Below are positions 7,669-17,400 of a DNA stretch of 64,000 nt, piece after piece; positions within the stretch are counted from its first letter, which is position 1; each line of letters begins with the position of its first letter. Below the pieces are notes generated by a model that worked only from the letters and a program-made list of their open reading frames with translations, made no database searches and was not told the origin of the DNA. The translations under genes and the position numbers were made by a program. The DNA comes from Thiobaca trueperi. GTDB taxonomy: Bacteria; Pseudomonadota; Gammaproteobacteria; Chromatiales; Chromatiaceae. The stretch is from NCBI RefSeq assembly GCF_004342175.1, contig NZ_SMAO01000002.1, positions 496,001 to 560,000 on the forward strand, in the 5' to 3' direction.

Positions 7669-8922
7669 ATGACATTCGGCAAGATCTATCTGGTCGGCAT
7701 CGGCCCCGGCGATGCGGCGCACATGACGGCGCGGGCGCGCGAGGCGATCACGCAAGCCGATGTCGTCATCGGCTATCGCACCTATACCCGCCTGATCGAA
7801 GACCTGCTGGCGGGCAAAGAGGTCATCGAGAAAGGCATGGCCGAGGAGCTCGACCGCTGTACCGAGGCGCTCGATCTGGCGCGACAGGGACACCGGGTCG
7901 CGCTGGTGTCGTCCGGCGATGTCGGTGTCTTCGGCATGGCCGGACCACTGTACGAGGTGCTGTTCGAGCAGGGCTGGACGCCGGGGGAGGGGATTGCGGT
8001 CGAGGTGGTGCCGGGGGTGACGGCGGCATCCTCCTGCGCCTCGCTGGTCGGCGCGCCGCTGACGCACGATTTCTGCGCCATCTCGCTGTCGGATCTGCTC
8101 ACCCCCTGGCCGGTGATCGCGCGCCGCCTGGAGGCCGCTGCGCGCGCCGATTTCGTGACCGTGCTCTATAACCCCAGGAGCAGTCGCCGTCCGCGTCAGA
8201 TTCTGGAGGCCCGCGACCGCTTTCTGCGTCATCGCGATCCGGCGACCCCGGTTGCCGTGGTGCAGGCGGCCTATCGTCCGCGTGAAGCGGTCGTCCTGAC
8301 CACCCTCGCCGACATGGCCGATGGCGATGTCACCATGCTGACCAGCCTCATCATTGGCAATTCCAGCAGCTTCGCGCGCGAGGGTCTGATGGTCACGCCG
8401 CGCGGCTATGCCGCGAAATACGATCTGGCCGATGGCGCCACGCGACCGGGCGAGGCGCCGCGTGTCTCGCTCTCCAGCGGTCTCGATGGCTGGCGGCGAC
8501 AGTTGCGGGAGCAGGCTGCCAGAGAGGGAATCGACGCGGCGGCGCTGGCGCTCTCGGCCAGCCATTCGCAGGTGCTCGATGCGCTGGCCGAGACCGGGGC
8601 GGACGATTTGAACGTGACACTGGCGCCGGATTCGCGCGAACTCCTTGAACGGGCCCTGACCTGGGAGGACGCCAGGCTGCGATTGTCGGCGACAGGGCAG
8701 GGCGGCGTGACCATCGATCTGGCCGGCCAGCGGGCGCGCGAGGATGGCGACAGGCTGATCATCGACGGGGCCGGCTGGCGGGTCGAACTGCCCTGGCCGT
8801 CGGTTCGGCACGCCTATCTGGTCCGGTCAGCCGCCGGGGATTCCGTCTGGTTCCAGGATGTCGATGGGGCGAACCTGTTACGGATCGAGTGCCGCCGTTC
8901 ACTGCAAAAGCCCTGGATCTGA
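7669..8922 (+). CDS. cobJ: Precorrin-3B C17-methyltransferase (CobJ/CbiH) with C-terminal extension
   Basis: This ring-contracting, SAM-dependent C17-methyltransferase has IYLVGIGPGDAAHMTARA, LVSSGDVGVFGMAGP, VVPGVTAASSCASLVGAPLTHDF and VTVLYNPRSSRRPRQI in family order over residues 1-245. The protein continues to 417 residues, about 170 more than a stand-alone CobJ. The extension contains a beta-rich end (residues about 340-405) faintly like a HmuS/HutX-type haem-binding fold; that resemblance is only an impression. An AGGAAA site precedes the ATG. It is the only + strand cobalamin gene here. Confidence 0.9.
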   Translation: MTFGKIYLVGIGPGDAAHMTARAREAITQADVVIGYRTYTRLIEDLLAGKEVIEKGMAEELDRCTEALDLARQGHRVALVSSGDVGVFGMAGPLYEVLFEQGWTPGEGIAVEVVPGVTAASSCASLVGAPLTHDFCAISLSDLLTPWPVIARRLEAAARADFVTVLYNPRSSRRPRQILEARDRFLRHRDPATPVAVVQAAYRPREAVVLTTLADMADGDVTMLTSLIIGNSSSFAREGLMVTPRGYAAKYDLADGATRPGEAPRVSLSSGLDGWRRQLREQAAREGIDAAALALSASHSQVLDALAETGADDLNVTLAPDSRELLERALTWEDARLRLSATGQGGVTIDLAGQRAREDGDRLIIDGAGWRVELPWPSVRHAYLVRSAAGDSVWFQDVDGANLLRIECRRSLQKPWI

Positions 8923-9040
8923 TCGGCGCCGTCCAGCCACGAGATTGCGCGCGATCGCCATGCCGGACCGGGCCATGGCTGTGGATGTGTGCCGTGGTAT
9001 CTTTCGATTCACCAGGATTCCTGCCGGATACATTGCCGTC

Positions 9041-9646
9041 ATGACGAGAGGTCACTTATCCCCGGAAGCGTCCGTCACCCTTGCCGATCGGCTCCAGGGT
9101 TTTTTCGGAGAACATCGAGCCGACCTGGTCCGCTTCGCGACGCTTCAACTGCGCGATCCCGCCATGGCGGAGGATGCGGTGCAGGAGACGCTGATCGCCG
9201 TCCTGCAGGGTCACGCGGAGTTCGCCAATCGGTCCACGGTCAAGACCTGGGTCTTTTCCATTCTCAAGCGCAAGATCATCGATGCCCTGCGCGTGCGGCA
9301 GCGTGAGGTGCCGATCTCCCAACTGGGAGGCAGTGATGAGGAACGCGAGGGTTTCGACACCCTGTTCGATCAGCGCGGTCACTGGGCGACCGAGCACCGG
9401 CCGCATCGTTGGGCGGATCCGGACGATTCGCTGGAGCAGCAGCAGTTCTGGCGCGTCTTCGAGCTTTGTCTCGACCACCTGCCCGAGCGCACCTCCCGAG
9501 TGTTCATGATGCGTGAGTTCCTGGAGCTGGACACCGATGAGATCTGTCAGGAACTGGCCATCACGACGTCCAATTGTTGGGTGATCCTGCACCGCGCGCG
9601 GATGAGCCTGCGCCTGTGTCTTGAGGAAACCTGGTTTACCCACTGA
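9041..9646 (+). CDS. ECF-family RNA polymerase sigma factor
   Basis: This 201-residue sigma-70 family protein has region 2 (LVRFATLQLRDPAMAEDAVQ...TWVFSILKRKIIDALR, residues about 28-95) and region 4 (LPERTSRVFMMREFLELDTD...CWVILHRARMSLR, about 145-195) with no region 1 or 3, so it is an ECF type. The start at MTRGHLSPEA was chosen because the upstream in-frame extension overlaps cobJ and is not sigma-like. A small zinc-finger protein follows 22 bp later and a bufferin operon after that, so it probably controls metal-responsive expression of that operon. Confidence 0.9.
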   Translation: MTRGHLSPEASVTLADRLQGFFGEHRADLVRFATLQLRDPAMAEDAVQETLIAVLQGHAEFANRSTVKTWVFSILKRKIIDALRVRQREVPISQLGGSDEEREGFDTLFDQRGHWATEHRPHRWADPDDSLEQQQFWRVFELCLDHLPERTSRVFMMREFLELDTDEICQELAITTSNCWVILHRARMSLRLCLEETWFTH

Positions 9647-9668
9647 GGATTGTCGGAGTGCTGTCTGG

Positions 9669-9845
9669 ATGATGAACTGCAAGCAAGCCACCCACCTGAT
9701 GTCGGAAGATCTGGACCGTCCACTGCGCTGGCGCGAACGGATGGCGCTGCGATTCCACCTGATGATGTGCGGCGGCTGCCGCAATTTCAGGCAACAGATC
9801 GCCTTCCTGCGCGCTGCAATGCGGATGCGGTCGGGCGGGAATTGA
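9669..9845 (+). CDS. Small zinc-finger (zf-HC2) anti-sigma factor
   Basis: This 58-residue protein begins [19 protein letters not shown] and has HLMMCGGC (H-x3-C-x2-C), the core of the zf-HC2 anti-sigma zinc-binding domain. An upstream Cys (residue 4) and His (residue 9) are further potential ligands. No membrane segment is present, so it would act as a soluble sigma-binding switch. The start was set at the Met-Met pair, because the longer in-frame form runs back into the sigma gene. It is presumably the partner of that sigma, with metal or thiol state at the zinc site controlling release (inference). Confidence 0.82.
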   Translation: MMNCKQATHLMSEDLDRPLRWRERMALRFHLMMCGGCRNFRQQIAFLRAAMRMRSGGN

Positions 9846-9906
9846 GGCGAGCGCCTCATGCCATATCGGCCTGGTCAATATTTTTCGAGGCTCCACGCGA
9901 TTCGGC

Positions 9907-9934
9907 TGTAAGGATCCGCTTCCCCCGCCGACTA
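9907..9934 (+). promoter_or_regulatory. Candidate ECF-type promoter for the bufferin operon
   Basis: TGTAAGG (9907-9913), a 15-bp spacer and CGACTA (9929-9934) resemble ECF promoters with a -35 of the TGTAAC kind and a CG-rich -10. It lies about 100 bp before bufA. It is the best match by eye in the 187-bp gap, not a proven site. Confidence 0.35.
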
Positions 9935-10032
9935 TTCCCCGAGACCGCAAACGGAGCGATTCAGGCTCTGGGTTTCGACATCGCATTGATCGACCGTTTT
10001 CATTCACTGAATCACATTATTGGAGCCGATCC

Positions 10033-10341
10033 ATGACCACGACCGCCAACCAGACCGTGACCGCCGCCGCCCTCGCCCTGGCCCTTGGTACCGCCCTGAC
10101 CATCGCCGCCGTGCCAGCGGGTGCGGCCGAGAACGGCGCCAAGGAAAAGTGCTACGGCGTCGCCCTCAAGGGCAAGAACGACTGCGCCGCCGGGCCGGGC
10201 ACCTCCTGCGCCGGAACCTCCACCAAGGATTATCAGGGCAGTGCCTGGAAGCTGGTGCCCAAGGACAGTTGCGTGACCACCGCCTCACCGACCTCCCCAA
10301 CCGGCCACGGTCAGCTCGCCGCTTTCAAGGACAAGTCCTGA
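10033..10341 (+). CDS. bufA: Bufferin precursor peptide (DUF2282, BufA1-like)
   Basis: This exported ribosomal peptide precursor has 102 residues. A signal peptide covers about residues 1-32 (hydrophobic [17 protein letters not shown], cleavage near PAGAA). The mature part has four cysteines (40, 51, 59, 80) in the DUF2282 pattern [18 protein letters not shown]...SCAG. In characterised bufferins, selected cysteines are converted to thiooxazole-type heterocycles that bind copper in the periplasm; that is family knowledge, not visible here. A GGAG site precedes the ATG. The modifying enzyme pair follows directly. Confidence 0.9.
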   Translation: MTTTANQTVTAAALALALGTALTIAAVPAGAAENGAKEKCYGVALKGKNDCAAGPGTSCAGTSTKDYQGSAWKLVPKDSCVTTASPTSPTGHGQLAAFKDKS

Positions 10342-10363
10342 GAACCAGCGGGGAGCGTCAGCC

Positions 10364-11275
10364 ATGATCTCAGTGCCGAGTTTCATTTCAAGCCCGGCGG
10401 ATGCTCCCCGGTCAGGGCGCCACGCCGGCCTGCCCCCCCGGGCCGGCGTGGGCCTCAAGCCGCAACATATTCCCGACATCCTGGACGAACGGCCAGACCT
10501 CGGGTTTTTCGAGGTCCATGCCGAGAATTATCTGGTCGCTGGCGGCCCGCTGCATGCCGACCTGACCTGCATCGCCGAGCGTTATCCACTCTCGATCCAT
10601 GGCGTGGGGCTCTCGATCGGCGGGGAAGACCCGCTTGACCGCGACCATCTGCACGCCCTGCGCGACCTGCTCGACCGTTATCGGCCAGCGATGTTCTCGG
10701 AGCATCTCGCCTGGTCCAGCCACGGCGGCGTCTTCTGGAACGATCTGCTGCCGGTCCCCTACGATCTTTGCACCCTCAACCGGGTCTGCGCCCACATCGA
10801 CCAGGCCCAGGAAGCGCTCGGGCGGCGCATCCTGCTGGAGAACCCGGCGACCTATATCGAATTCGCCGGCTCCACCCTGAGCGAGACCGATTTCATCGGC
10901 GAGCTGGTGGCGCGCACCGGCTGCGGTCTGCTGCTCGATGTCAACAATGCCTATGTCTCCTGCACCAACCACGGGCGAGACGTGCATGCCTATCTGGCGG
11001 CGCTGCCGCTCGGGCAGGTCGGGGAGATTCATCTGGCCGGGTTCCATCGCGAGACCGACAGCGTCGGCGATCCGCTGCTGATCGATGACCACGGCAGCGC
11101 CGTGGACGCGGCGGTCTGGTCGCTCTATGCCTGGACGCTGGAGCGCATCGGCCCCCAGCCCACGCTGATCGAATGGGACAACGCGGTCCCCGATTTCGCG
11201 CGGCTGTTCGCGGAGGCCGCTCGCGCCCAGACCTGTCTGACCCGCGCAGATGCCGGGCGTGAGGTGGCCGCATGA
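10364..11275 (+). CDS. bufB: MNIO-family (DUF692) peptide-modifying enzyme, BufB-like
   Basis: This 303-residue TIM-barrel enzyme belongs to the multinuclear non-heme iron-dependent oxidase family. Putative iron ligands are seen in FEVHAENY (52-54), LSIHGVGLS (79), FSEHLAW (113-114), LLENPATY (159-160), LLLDVNNAY (192-194), EIHLAGFH (223, 228), LIDDHG and LIEWDN (270). It should oxidise cysteines of the adjacent precursor, with the next gene supplying peptide recognition. A GGGGAG site precedes the ATG, and its stop overlaps the next start (ATGA). The reaction is inferred from family members. Confidence 0.92.
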   Translation: MISVPSFISSPADAPRSGRHAGLPPRAGVGLKPQHIPDILDERPDLGFFEVHAENYLVAGGPLHADLTCIAERYPLSIHGVGLSIGGEDPLDRDHLHALRDLLDRYRPAMFSEHLAWSSHGGVFWNDLLPVPYDLCTLNRVCAHIDQAQEALGRRILLENPATYIEFAGSTLSETDFIGELVARTGCGLLLDVNNAYVSCTNHGRDVHAYLAALPLGQVGEIHLAGFHRETDSVGDPLLIDDHGSAVDAAVWSLYAWTLERIGPQPTLIEWDNAVPDFARLFAEAARAQTCLTRADAGREVAA

Positions 11276-12048
11276 GTGGTCAAACAGACTGGTGCGCGGC
11301 CCTGCTCGACCCGGCGCGGACGGTCCCCGCCGGTCTCGTCACCTGGAACGGGTCCGACCCCGTGCAGCGGTTCGCGGTCTATCGCAACAACGTCACGGTG
11401 TCGCTGATGGGGGCCATCGCCGATACCTTCCCGGTCTGTCAGGCGCTGCTCGGCGCGGCGCGTTTCCGCGCTCTGGCGCGCGCCTTCGTGCGCGACCAGC
11501 CACCGCGTTCACCGGTCCTGGCGCGCTACGGCGCGGGTTTCGCAGACTTCGTTGCCGCCAGCCATCTGGCCGATGACTGGCCCTGCCTGCCCGACCTGGC
11601 GCGGCTGGAGCTGGCCTGCCTGGACGCACTCCACGCGGGCGACGCCGAGCCCATGGATCCAGCCACTCTGGCCGCCGTCATGGCCGGGCCGGAGCGACTG
11701 CCCGCGCTGCGCCTGAGGCTGCATCCCAGCCTCGCCGCCCTGGATTCGCGTTACGCGGTGGTCTCGATCTGGGCGGCGCATCAAGGCGACGAGACGCCAG
11801 CGAACATCGATCCTGACGTGCCCGAAAGCGCCTGGGTGCTGCGCCATGATCGCTCGGTGCGGGTGCTGCCGATGGCGGTCGGTGATGTCCGTTTCATCGC
11901 CGCGCTGCGCCATGGTCTCACCCTGGGCGAGGCGGCAGCGCTGGCCGCCGACGGGGCGGATTTCGATCTCACCCGCTGTCTGACGGTCCTGCTGCGCGAG
12001 CAGGTGCTGACCGGTATCCACGACCCCGACCTGAGGATCCACCCATGA
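11272..12048 (+). CDS. bufC: DUF2063 protein, BufC-like partner of the MNIO enzyme
   Basis: This 258-residue protein opens with the DUF2063 pattern (WCAALLDPA...PVQRFAVYRNNVTVSLMGAI.DTFPVCQALLGAARFRALARAF), then PCLPDLARLELA, and has a divergent C-terminal half. Family partners bind the leader or precursor peptide and present it to the DUF692 enzyme. Four-base overlaps on both sides show tight coupling with bufB and bufD. No signal peptide is seen, so it should act in the cytoplasm with BufB before export. Confidence 0.88.
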   Translation: MSGQTDWCAALLDPARTVPAGLVTWNGSDPVQRFAVYRNNVTVSLMGAIADTFPVCQALLGAARFRALARAFVRDQPPRSPVLARYGAGFADFVAASHLADDWPCLPDLARLELACLDALHAGDAEPMDPATLAAVMAGPERLPALRLRLHPSLAALDSRYAVVSIWAAHQGDETPANIDPDVPESAWVLRHDRSVRVLPMAVGDVRFIAALRHGLTLGEAAALAADGADFDLTRCLTVLLREQVLTGIHDPDLRIHP

Positions 12049-12560
12049 AGGCTGATGCTCCATCCCTGCCGAGTCGTCTGGCTGCCGCCGTTGCCGCCCC
12101 CGTCCCGTGGCTGGAGCGCATCCCGCACAGCCTGATCGCCCTGCTCGGGCGTTTCTCCATCGCCGCCGTGTTCTGGAGGTCCGGCCAGACCAAGGTCGAG
12201 GGATTCTCCATCGACCTCGTGAATGGCACCTTCGAGCCGGGCTGGCCGCGGCTGTCGGACTCGGCGGTGTTTCTGTTCCGGGAGGAATACCGGTTTCCGC
12301 TGGTCTCGCCCGAACTGGCGGCCTATGCCGCCGCGACTGCCGAGCATCTGTTCCCGGTTCTGCTGCTCATGGGTCTGGCGACCCGCTTCTCGGCGCTGGC
12401 CCTGCTGGGCATGACCGCCGTCATCCAGTTCCTGGTCTATCCGGACGCCTGGGCCGTCCACGGTACCTGGGCGACCATTCTGCTCTATCTGGCCGCCACC
12501 GGGCCGGGACGCCTGTCGGTGGACTGCTGGCTCTGGGATGGTCGGCGCGGCGATGGATGA
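12045..12560 (+). CDS. bufD: DoxX-family membrane protein, BufD-like
   Basis: This 171-residue inner-membrane protein of the DoxX family has about four hydrophobic segments (around 24-42, 86-107, 109-128, 138-155) and the family stretch IALLGRFSIAAVFWRSGQTKVEG. DoxX proteins regularly close bufferin operons, where a role in peptide maturation, redox or export is suspected but not established. It starts inside the bufC stop (ATGA). Confidence 0.85.
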   Translation: MKADAPSLPSRLAAAVAAPVPWLERIPHSLIALLGRFSIAAVFWRSGQTKVEGFSIDLVNGTFEPGWPRLSDSAVFLFREEYRFPLVSPELAAYAAATAEHLFPVLLLMGLATRFSALALLGMTAVIQFLVYPDAWAVHGTWATILLYLAATGPGRLSVDCWLWDGRRGDG

Positions 12561-12587
12561 CGATCTCTCAGCCGTCGTGACACCGGC

Positions 12588-12616
12588 TTGTTGGTCCGCG
12601 ACAGCGGCCTTATAGT
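12588..12616 (+). promoter_or_regulatory. Candidate sigma-70 promoter before the Cys-rich protein gene
   Basis: TTGTTG (12588-12593), 17 bp, then TATAGT (12611-12616). The start codon follows 6 bp later, so a transcript from here would be almost leaderless. This suggests that either the true start is further in or the match is fortuitous. Confidence 0.3.
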
Positions 12617-12622
12617 CTTGGC

Positions 12623-12988
12623 ATGAAACGCGCGCGACACCCGATCTCAATCCTGTTCATGCTCTGCTGGCTGATCATGCAGACGCAGGTTCTGGCGTCC
12701 GCGCTGCTTGGTTGCGCACATCAGGATGCCGGTTTTTCCGCCGACACCGCTGCGGCCTGTCCGCTTCATGCGCAAGGCGCCAGCCCGGATCTCGAACCGC
12801 CGGACCACGGCGAGCGGCTGCTCGACTGTCAGGCCTGCGCCCTGCACTGCACCATCGGGACGCCCGCCCTCGCGGCGGCGGCGCTGATTTTACCTGACCT
12901 GGGCGGTTGCGCGACGCATGGCGCCGCACTGATCCGGCACCTCGACGGCCGTGTGCCCGATTCGCTTTATCGCCCCCCGATTGCCTGA
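12623..12988 (+). CDS. Small exported Cys/His-rich protein, CopL/DUF2946-like
   Basis: This 121-residue protein has an N-terminal hydrophobic export segment (ILFMLCWLIMQTQVLASALLGC) and seven cysteines, including the cluster LLDCQACALHC (69, 72, 76). It ends in a polar tail. Such proteins precede copper efflux or copper resistance genes and are called CopL or DUF2946-like; a metal-binding or regulatory role is inferred. It lies between the bufferin operon and cusBA on the same strand. Similarity is by layout and Cys pattern, so the family name is tentative. Confidence 0.6.
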   Translation: MKRARHPISILFMLCWLIMQTQVLASALLGCAHQDAGFSADTAAACPLHAQGASPDLEPPDHGERLLDCQACALHCTIGTPALAAAALILPDLGGCATHGAALIRHLDGRVPDSLYRPPIA

Positions 12989-13105
12989 TCTCACCTGAAC
13001 GAAATCCGGAAGGCCTGGCCGGAGATGGCGCGATGCCATCGCCGGTCGGCTTGCAGGTTTTGATCGCGCGGCCCCGCCGCGCGCGCTCAGCAGGAGATCC
13101 AGACC

Positions 13106-14398
13106 ATGACCTTTTCCTCTCTGACCCGCCTGAGTGCGGGCCTTGTCGTCGTGCTGACGATGACCCTTCCGTCCCTGGCCGGCGGTACCGATCCAATGCC
13201 CGCGCCCGGCGCGTCGTCGGGGCACACCCATCAGCACGAGGCCGCACCCGTTTATGTCTGCCCGATGCATCCGCAGATCCAGAGCGACCAGCCCGGTTCC
13301 TGCCCTATCTGTGGCATGAGTCTGGTGCCCCGGCAGACGGACGAACACGGCGGCGCCGCATCATCGCAGACGGAAGCGAAGACCGACGCCCATCCGCCCG
13401 TCACCCTGAGCGGAACCGTCATCCAGAACCTGGGTGTGCGCACTGCTCACGTCGAGCGTGGAGCACTGAGTCAGTCGATCCGCACCCTCGGGCGCGTTAC
13501 CTACGACGAGACCCGTCTCGCCCATGTGCATCCGCGCGCGGCGGGCTGGATCGAGGCTCTGAGCCTGCGCGCCGAGGGCGAGCCGGTCAGGAAGGGACAG
13601 GAACTGGCGGCGTTCTATGCCCCCGACATCCTCTCCGCTCAGGTGGATTTTCTGATCGCCACCGATCCCCAGACATCCGGAGAGCGCCGGATCAAGGCCG
13701 ACAAGGCGCGCAATCTGCTGCGTCTGCTCGATGTGCCCGAGGCGGTCATCCGCGACATCGAGCGCACCCGCGCGACCCGCAACACGGTGCCGGTTCTGGC
13801 CCCGTTGGACGGCATCGTCACCCGCCTGATGGCCCGTGAGGGCATGTATGTGACCCCCGACAGCGAGATGTTCGCCATCGCCGATCTGAGCGCGGTGTGG
13901 GTGCTGGCGGATGTGTTCGAGCACCAACTGGCCTGGATCACTCACGGCCTGAAGGCGGAGATGAGCGTGCCCGCCTGGCCGGGCCGGACCTGGGAAGGCC
14001 GGGTGGATTATCTCTACCCGGAACTGGATCCCAGGACGCGCACCCTGCGCGTCCGGCTGGTCTTCCCCAATCCGGGACTGGATCTCAAGCCGAATCTCTT
14101 TGCCAAGGTGATCATCTTCGGCGACCCCGGAACGGCGCGGCTGACGATCCCGCGCGAGGCGCTGATCCAGACCGGGCAGCGCGCGAGCGTGATCAGGGCG
14201 CTGGGCGGCGGACGTTTCCAGCCGGTTGACGTGACGGTCGGCATGGCGGTGGATGAGCGGGTGGAGATCCTCGCCGGACTCGACGAAGGCGACGAGATCG
14301 TCGTCTCAGGTCAGTTCCTGATCGACTCCGAGTCCAGTCTCCAGGCGAGCTTCCAGCGGCTGTCCGACCCGGCAGCCGTCACCGGCCACCGGCACTGA
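13106..14398 (+). CDS. cusB: CusB-type periplasmic adaptor of a copper/silver RND efflux pump
   Basis: This 430-residue membrane-fusion protein has a signal peptide (residues 1-26) and a His-rich linker (GHTHQHE). A heavy-metal-binding domain, [10 protein letters not shown] (52-61) with [11 protein letters not shown] (65-75), is typical of adaptors of heavy-metal RND pumps. The rest has the barrel-hairpin and lipoyl-like segments ([33 protein letters not shown]). The adaptor links CusA to an outer-membrane channel and passes metal to it. cusA follows after 9 bp. No outer-membrane cusC is present in the window. Confidence 0.92.
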   Translation: MTFSSLTRLSAGLVVVLTMTLPSLAGGTDPMPAPGASSGHTHQHEAAPVYVCPMHPQIQSDQPGSCPICGMSLVPRQTDEHGGAASSQTEAKTDAHPPVTLSGTVIQNLGVRTAHVERGALSQSIRTLGRVTYDETRLAHVHPRAAGWIEALSLRAEGEPVRKGQELAAFYAPDILSAQVDFLIATDPQTSGERRIKADKARNLLRLLDVPEAVIRDIERTRATRNTVPVLAPLDGIVTRLMAREGMYVTPDSEMFAIADLSAVWVLADVFEHQLAWITHGLKAEMSVPAWPGRTWEGRVDYLYPELDPRTRTLRVRLVFPNPGLDLKPNLFAKVIIFGDPGTARLTIPREALIQTGQRASVIRALGGGRFQPVDVTVGMAVDERVEILAGLDEGDEIVVSGQFLIDSESSLQASFQRLSDPAAVTGHRH

Positions 14399-14407
14399 GG
14401 GGACATC

Positions 14408-17400
14408 ATGGAACACCTCATCAAGTGGTCGATCCACAACCGTTTCCTGGTCCTGATCGCGACCCTGCTGCTGACTGGCTGGGGCATCATTTCCATCCAA
14501 CAGACGCCGCTGGACGCCATTCCGGATCTCTCCGACGTGCAGGTCATCGTCCGCACCGACTTCCCCGGACAGTCGCCGCAGGTGGTGGAGGATCAGGTGA
14601 CCTATCCACTCGCCACCATCATGCTCTCGGTTCCGGGTGCGCAGACGGTGCGGGGTTTCTCGATGGTCGGGGACTCCTATGTCTATGTCATCTTCGAGGA
14701 CGGCACCGATCTCTACTGGGCGCGCTCGCGGGTGTTGGAATATCTCAATCAGGCCGTCTCGCGTCTGCCAGCGGGGGTCACGCCGCGACTGGGGCCGGAC
14801 GCCACCGGGGTTGGCTGGGTCTTCAGCTATGCCCTGATCGATCGCAGCGGGCGGCACGATCTGGCACAGCTTCGCAGTCTTCAGGACTGGTTCCTCAAGT
14901 TCGAGCTGCAAAGCGTGCCCGGCGTGGCGGAGGTCGCGACCGTGGGCGGCATGGTGCGTCAGTATCAGATCGTCGCCGATCCCGCAAAGCTGCGCGCCTA
15001 TGGCATCCCGCTGGCCCGTCTGTCGGAGGCCATCCGCAACGCCAATCAGGAGGTCGGCGGCTCGGTCATCGAGCTGGCCGAGGCGGAATACATGATCCGC
15101 AGTCGCGGTTATCTCGCCTCCCTGGCGGACATCGAGACCATCCCGGTGGACGTGACCCCGGAAGGCACGCCGGTTCTGCTGCGCGATCTCGCCTCGGTGC
15201 AGATCGGCCCGGAGATGCGCCGGGTGGTCACGGATCTGGATGGTGAAGGCGAGGTCACGGGCGGCATCGTCGTGATGCGCGACGGCGAGAATGCACTGAC
15301 CACCATCGCCGCGGTGAAACAGAAACTCGACCAGCTCCGACCCGGTCTGCCCGATGGCGTGGAGATCGTCCCGACCTACGACCGCTCGGGGCTCATCCAG
15401 CGGGCGGTGGACAATCTCCAGGGCAAGCTGGTGGAGGAATTCATCGTCGTGGCCCTGGTGTGCCTGATCTTCCTCTTCCATCTGCGCTCGGCCTTTGTCG
15501 CCATCGTCAGTCTCCCGCTCGGGATCCTGGCGGCCTTCATCGTCATGCACCATCAGGGCATCAACGCCAACATCATGTCGCTGGGCGGGATCGCCATCGC
15601 CATCGGGGCCATGGTGGACGCGGCCATCGTCATGGTCGAGAACGCCCACAGGCATCTGGAGCGTTATCACCAGGCGCACGGTCAGCCACCGACCGGCGAG
15701 GCACACTGGCGTACCATCACCGAAGCGGCCAGCGAGGTTGGCCCGGCGCTTTTTTTCTCGCTGCTGATCGTGACCCTGAGCTTCGTACCGGTGTTCACCC
15801 TGGAGGCGCAGGAGGGACGGCTGTTCGCCCCGCTCGCCTTCACCAAGACCTATGCCATGGCCGCCGCTGCCGGACTGTCGGTCACCCTGGTGCCGGTGCT
15901 CATGGGCTATTTCATTCGCGGTCGCATCCCGCGTGAGGAGGCCAATCCGCTGAACCGCTGGCTCATCGCGCTCTATCGACCCTTGCTGCGCGGGGTGCTG
16001 AATGCGCCGCGCGTGACCATCATCGCCGCGCTGCTGATCGTGTTCAGTGTGCTGATTCCCTTCCAGACGGGATCCGGTCCGGGCTCGGAGTTCATGCCCG
16101 AACTCGATGAGGGCGATCTGCTGTATATGCCGACCACCCTGCCGGGGATCGCTATCGGCAAGGTCCAGCAGTTGCTCCAGCAGACCGACCGTCTGATCGC
16201 GACCGTCCCCGAGGTGGAGCGGGTGTTCGGCAAGGCCGGTCGCGCCGATACCGCGACCGATCCGGCGCCCCTGACCATGATCGAGACGACCATCCTGCTC
16301 AAGCCGAAGGATCAGTGGCGTCCGGGCCTGACGCTGGCGGGTCTGATCGAGGAACTGGATGCACGGGTGCAGGTGCCCGGCGTCACCAATGCCTGGGTCA
16401 TGCCGATCAAGACGCGCATCGACATGCTCGCCACCGGCATCAAGACCCCGGTCGGGATCAAGGTCGCGGGGCCGGATCTGGCCGTGATCGAGACGATCAG
16501 TCAGGACATCGAGCGCGTGCTGCGCCAGCTTCCGGGCACGGCCTCCGCCATCTCGGAGCGGGTCACCGGTGGACGCTATATCGAGATCCGACCCGACCGC
16601 ATGGCGGCGGCGCGGCTCGGGCTCAACATCAGCGACATCAATGAATTGGTCGCTGCGGCGGTGGGCGGGGTCAAGGTCACCGAGACCGTCGAGGGGCGGG
16701 AACGCTACCCGGTCAATCTGCGTTTCCCGCGCGAACAGCGCGACGATCTGCACAGGCTCCGCGACCTGCCGCTCGTGACCCCGACCGGTGCCCAGATCCC
16801 GCTGGGACAGATCGCCACCGTGGAGATCGTCGATGGCCCGCCCATGCTCAGAAGCGAGAACGCCCGGCTCAACGGCTGGGTCTATGTGGATATCCGTGAC
16901 GTGGATGTCGGGCGCTATGTGGCGGCGGCCCAGGCGAAGGTCCGCGACGCGGTCAGGCTTCCGCCGGGTTACTCCATCACCTGGTCCGGCCAGTATGAAT
17001 ACATGCTGCGCGCCAAGGAGAAGCTGACCCGGGTGGTGCCCTTCACCCTGGTCATCATCTTCGTCCTGCTCTATCTCATTTTCCGCCGTGCCGCCGAGGC
17101 CTGGCTGGTGATGCTGTCGCTGCCCTTCGCCCTGGTCGGCGGCTTCTGGTTCGTGTTGCTGCTGGGCTACAATCTGTCGGTCGCCGTGGCCGTCGGATTC
17201 ATCGCGCTGGCCGGTGTGGCTGCCGAGTTCGGGGTGGTGATGCTGGTCTATCTGGACCACGCACTCAGGGATGCACGGGCCGCGAACCGGCTCAACAGCG
17301 TGGCCGATCTCAGGACCGCCATCATGGAGGGCGCGGTGATGCGGGTGCGGCCCAAGGCCATGACGGTCGCCACCATCTTCGCCGGACTGCTGCCGATCAT

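Noticed and set aside
14306-17260. A 984-codon open frame antisense to cusA, and similarly long antisense frames over acnA (28546-31326), xfp (37617-40004) and recQ (26286-27950)
   Set aside because: They mirror real genes exactly, have no recognisable domain and odd composition. In GC-rich genes the complementary frame often lacks stop codons.
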